Positions 62,322 through 64,000 of a stretch of 64,000 nucleotides of DNA are shown here, one piece after another. The DNA is from Gelidibacter salicanalis. GTDB taxonomy: Bacteria > Bacteroidota > Bacteroidia > Flavobacteriales > Flavobacteriaceae. Position 1 is the stretch's first letter. Every line of letters starts with the position of its first letter. Made by a program: the position numbers and the translations under genes. The stretch is from the NCBI RefSeq assembly GCF_007997285.1, contig NZ_VORX01000002.1:124001-188000 (forward strand). Direction: 5' to 3'. Below the pieces are notes generated by a model. The model did no database searches. It worked only from the letters and a program-made list of their open reading frames with translations, and had not been told where the DNA came from.

Positions 62322-63392
62322 ATGGATTTGAAATTTCGATATGCATTAGTATGCTTTTGGTGTCTGTCTTTGACTGCTTTTGCCCAAACAACTAACGGCA
62401 AAATGCCTAAGAGTTATATCGCCTATCACACAACAGATTCTATAACAATTGATGGAAAGGATGCTGATGCGTCTTGGGATAAAGTGGAATGGACTGATTT
62501 GTTTATTGATATTGAAGGGGTCAAAAAACCGACCTACAATACCCAAGCAAAAATGTTATGGGATAGTACTTATTTCTACATTTTAGCTAAAATGGAAGAG
62601 CCACACGTATGGGCAGATATTACAGAGCACGACGCGATTATCTTTCATAATAACGATTTTGAAGTATTTATCGACCCCACTGGCGATACCCATAATTATT
62701 ATGAAATTGAGATCAACACCATCAACACCGTGTGGGATTTATTTGTGTCAAAACCTTATCGCGAAGATAATGTGGTGTTGAATGATTGGACGGCTACGGG
62801 AATGAAATCTGCTATATCCATTGACGGCACTTTAAATAATCCGAAGGATACTGATAAAGGATGGATGCTTGAAATAGCTATTCCGTGGAGCGTTTTCAAG
62901 AAAGCCTATTTTGAAGAAAATGTACCTAAAGACGACTTTTGGCGCGTGAATTTTTCTAGAGTCAATTGGGATTATCAACTAAATGACGGTGCTTACGGAC
63001 GCAAGAAAGATGCGGAAGGCAATTACCTCCCGGAATACAATTGGGTATGGTCGCCACAAGGTGTCATTAACATGCACGAACCTGAACATTGGGGTTATGT
63101 CTATTTTTCTTCAAAAGAAGCTGGAGCAAAAGATACGTTTGAAATTCCAAATGACGAAAAAATCAAATGGGGATTGTATGAACTGTATCGCGCGCAAAAG
63201 AAACATTTTGAAACTCATGCAGCCTGGGCCACGTCATTAGATAGTTTGATGACCTCGCCAATAATCATTGAAGGCAAGACCATCACCCCTAAACTTGAAA
63301 ACCATAGTTTCGGATGGACGATTTCAGTTAGGAGTCCGTTTTCAAATAAATTTTTGATTATAAAAGAGGATGGTAAATTTAAGATAAAATAA
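62322..63392 (+). CDS. Exported CBM9-like (DOMON-type) carbohydrate-binding protein
   Basis: A 356-residue protein with a signal peptide (~1-22, ending AFAQ) and a CBM9-like domain (~35-240): SITIDGKDADASWDKVEWTDLF, then NNDFEVFIDPTGDTHNYYEIEIN and the DFWRVNFSRV block. The conserved aromatic and acidic residues around the FIDPTGD motif suggest sugar binding. The C-terminal third (~255-356) has no recognised domain and ends in a strand-rich part. It is in the GH92 operon and may capture mannosides or similar sugars. No catalytic residue is evident. Confidence 0.85.
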   Translation: MDLKFRYALVCFWCLSLTAFAQTTNGKMPKSYIAYHTTDSITIDGKDADASWDKVEWTDLFIDIEGVKKPTYNTQAKMLWDSTYFYILAKMEEPHVWADITEHDAIIFHNNDFEVFIDPTGDTHNYYEIEINTINTVWDLFVSKPYREDNVVLNDWTATGMKSAISIDGTLNNPKDTDKGWMLEIAIPWSVFKKAYFEENVPKDDFWRVNFSRVNWDYQLNDGAYGRKKDAEGNYLPEYNWVWSPQGVINMHEPEHWGYVYFSSKEAGAKDTFEIPNDEKIKWGLYELYRAQKKHFETHAAWATSLDSLMTSPIIIEGKTITPKLENHSFGWTISVRSPFSNKFLIIKEDGKFKIK

Positions 63393-63425
63393 AAATAGAA
63401 TAATAAAAGATTTAGCGGTTAGATA

Positions 63426-63456
63426 GACCTCACAGGTTTATAAAACCTGTGAGGTC
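63426..63456. repeat. Perfect 14-base-pair palindromic repeat
   Basis: GACCTCACAGGTTT (63426-63439), loop ATA, then AAACCTGTGAGGTC (63443-63456). There is no T tract, so it does not look like a terminator. From memory this resembles a dispersed intergenic palindrome common in Bacteroidota. Confidence 0.75.
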
Positions 63457-63542
63457 TCGGCCACCCTCAAAGATACAAGAAGTTTATTTCTTATAATTAA
63501 TTGTGCCACGTGCAGGACAAACTAAATTTAAAAATAACCCAG

Positions 63543-64000
63543 ATGGAGTTCCATAAACACATTTTAATTTTATTCTTAATCGGATTTTTGAGCTTCCCTG
63601 CTCTTTCGCAAGACAAAGACTTGTCATGGGAAGAACTCAGTGCAACTTATGAATTCCCAGCGTGGTATACAGAAGCCAGATTCGGAATTTGGGTGCATTG
63701 GGGTGCGCAAACTGAACCTATGCAAGGAGGCGGATGGTATGCGAGACACATGTATATGGAAGATGTGAAGCATGAAAAATGGGGGAGAAACGCTTATGCC
63801 TTTCACAATAAAACCTATGGCCATCCATCTGAAATTGGGTATAAAGATGTGCTTAATGAGTGGAAAGCTGATAAGCTAGACACGGATGCGCTTGTTTCAT
63901 ATTTCAAAAGTGTTGGTGCCAAGTATTTTGTTGCCTTAGCCAATCATCATGATCATTTTGATAATTTTAATTCTACCTACCACCCTTGGAATTCCGTTAA
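63543..64000 (+). CDS. Alpha-L-fucosidase, GH29 (3' partial)
   Basis: The first 152 codons of an exported fucosidase, cut by the window edge. A signal peptide (~1-22, ending ALSQ) is followed by the GH29 start: EFPAWYTEARFGIWVHWGAQ, then WYARHMYME, and AKYFVALANHHDHFDNFNS, the substrate-binding His-His-Asp-His block. The nucleophile Asp is beyond the window. It is separated from the CBM9 gene by a palindrome but has the same orientation and probably extends the glycan operon. It would remove core or antenna fucose. Confidence 0.93.
   Translation, partial: MEFHKHILILFLIGFLSFPALSQDKDLSWEELSATYEFPAWYTEARFGIWVHWGAQTEPMQGGGWYARHMYMEDVKHEKWGRNAYAFHNKTYGHPSEIGYKDVLNEWKADKLDTDALVSYFKSVGAKYFVALANHHDHFDNFNSTYHPWNSV

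Overview
The window comes from an AT-rich member of the Bacteroidota, most likely a Flavobacteriaceae bacterium. The evidence is two SusC/SusD pairs, promoters of the Bacteroidetes TTG-N18-21-TAnnTTTG type, Bacteroidota families (DUF4407, DUF885, GH92, GH130, LytTR/His_kinase pairs) and many small lipoproteins. All assignments come from reading motifs in the translated sequence; no database search was run.

Layout. (1) 1-8018: a hydroxyproline/collagen-peptide operon with a 2,5-dioxovalerate dehydrogenase (5' end outside the window), a DUF885 protein, 4-hydroxyproline epimerase, a prolyl dipeptidyl peptidase and a D-hydroxyproline dehydrogenase. A decayed DUF559 gene flanked by inverted repeats interrupts it. 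(2) 8.2-15.0 kb: housekeeping genes (STAS protein, NTF2-like lipoprotein, DUF4407, a BlaI/M56 repressor-sensor pair with its operator, an M20 dipeptidase). (3) 15.1-19.9 kb: tRNA-Leu(UAG), three decayed tandem tRNA-like copies each preceded by the same terminator, two outer-membrane/OmpA genes, and a further tRNA-Leu 3' fragment 4.6 kb away, so the block is bounded by direct repeats of a tRNA 3' end. (4) 20.2-29.3 kb: an unusual cbb3-like terminal oxidase operon ending in a truncated haemoglobin, then a 30-unit heptanucleotide array, then redox genes (cupin, OsmC, two AhpD-like proteins, a 2Fe-2S ferredoxin, catalase).

(5) 29.7-49.6 kb: a large sialic-acid/host-glycan locus. A SusC/SusD pair takes up glycans, two GH33 sialidases release sialate, sialate O-acetylesterases remove acetyl groups, a YhcH/NanQ-like protein handles the anomer, NanA splits Neu5Ac into ManNAc and pyruvate, and an AGE-type epimerase turns ManNAc into GlcNAc. 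GH27 and GH20 enzymes trim the exposed galactose and hexosamine. A FadR-type GntR regulator sits in the middle; a matching palindrome lies in front of the SusC gene and at the regulator's own divergent promoter. An LrgAB pair in the same run is a plausible route for pyruvate made by NanA. (6) 49.8-64.0 kb: a second SusC/SusD pair, a LytTR response regulator with its histidine kinase, then GH92 mannosidase, a sodium/solute symporter, GH130 mannoside phosphorylase, a CBM9-like protein and the start of a GH29 fucosidase. Together (5) and (6) look like equipment for dismantling sialylated, fucosylated N-glycans or mucin-like glycoproteins; the proline/hydroxyproline operon would fit use of the protein part.

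Most unusual points: the tRNA-Leu array and its distant repeat, the 30-heptad leader array, an A10 slippery run splitting a GH20-esterase fusion, LrgAB and a creatininase-family enzyme inside the sialate operon, and a pair of hairpins with a compensatory base change.
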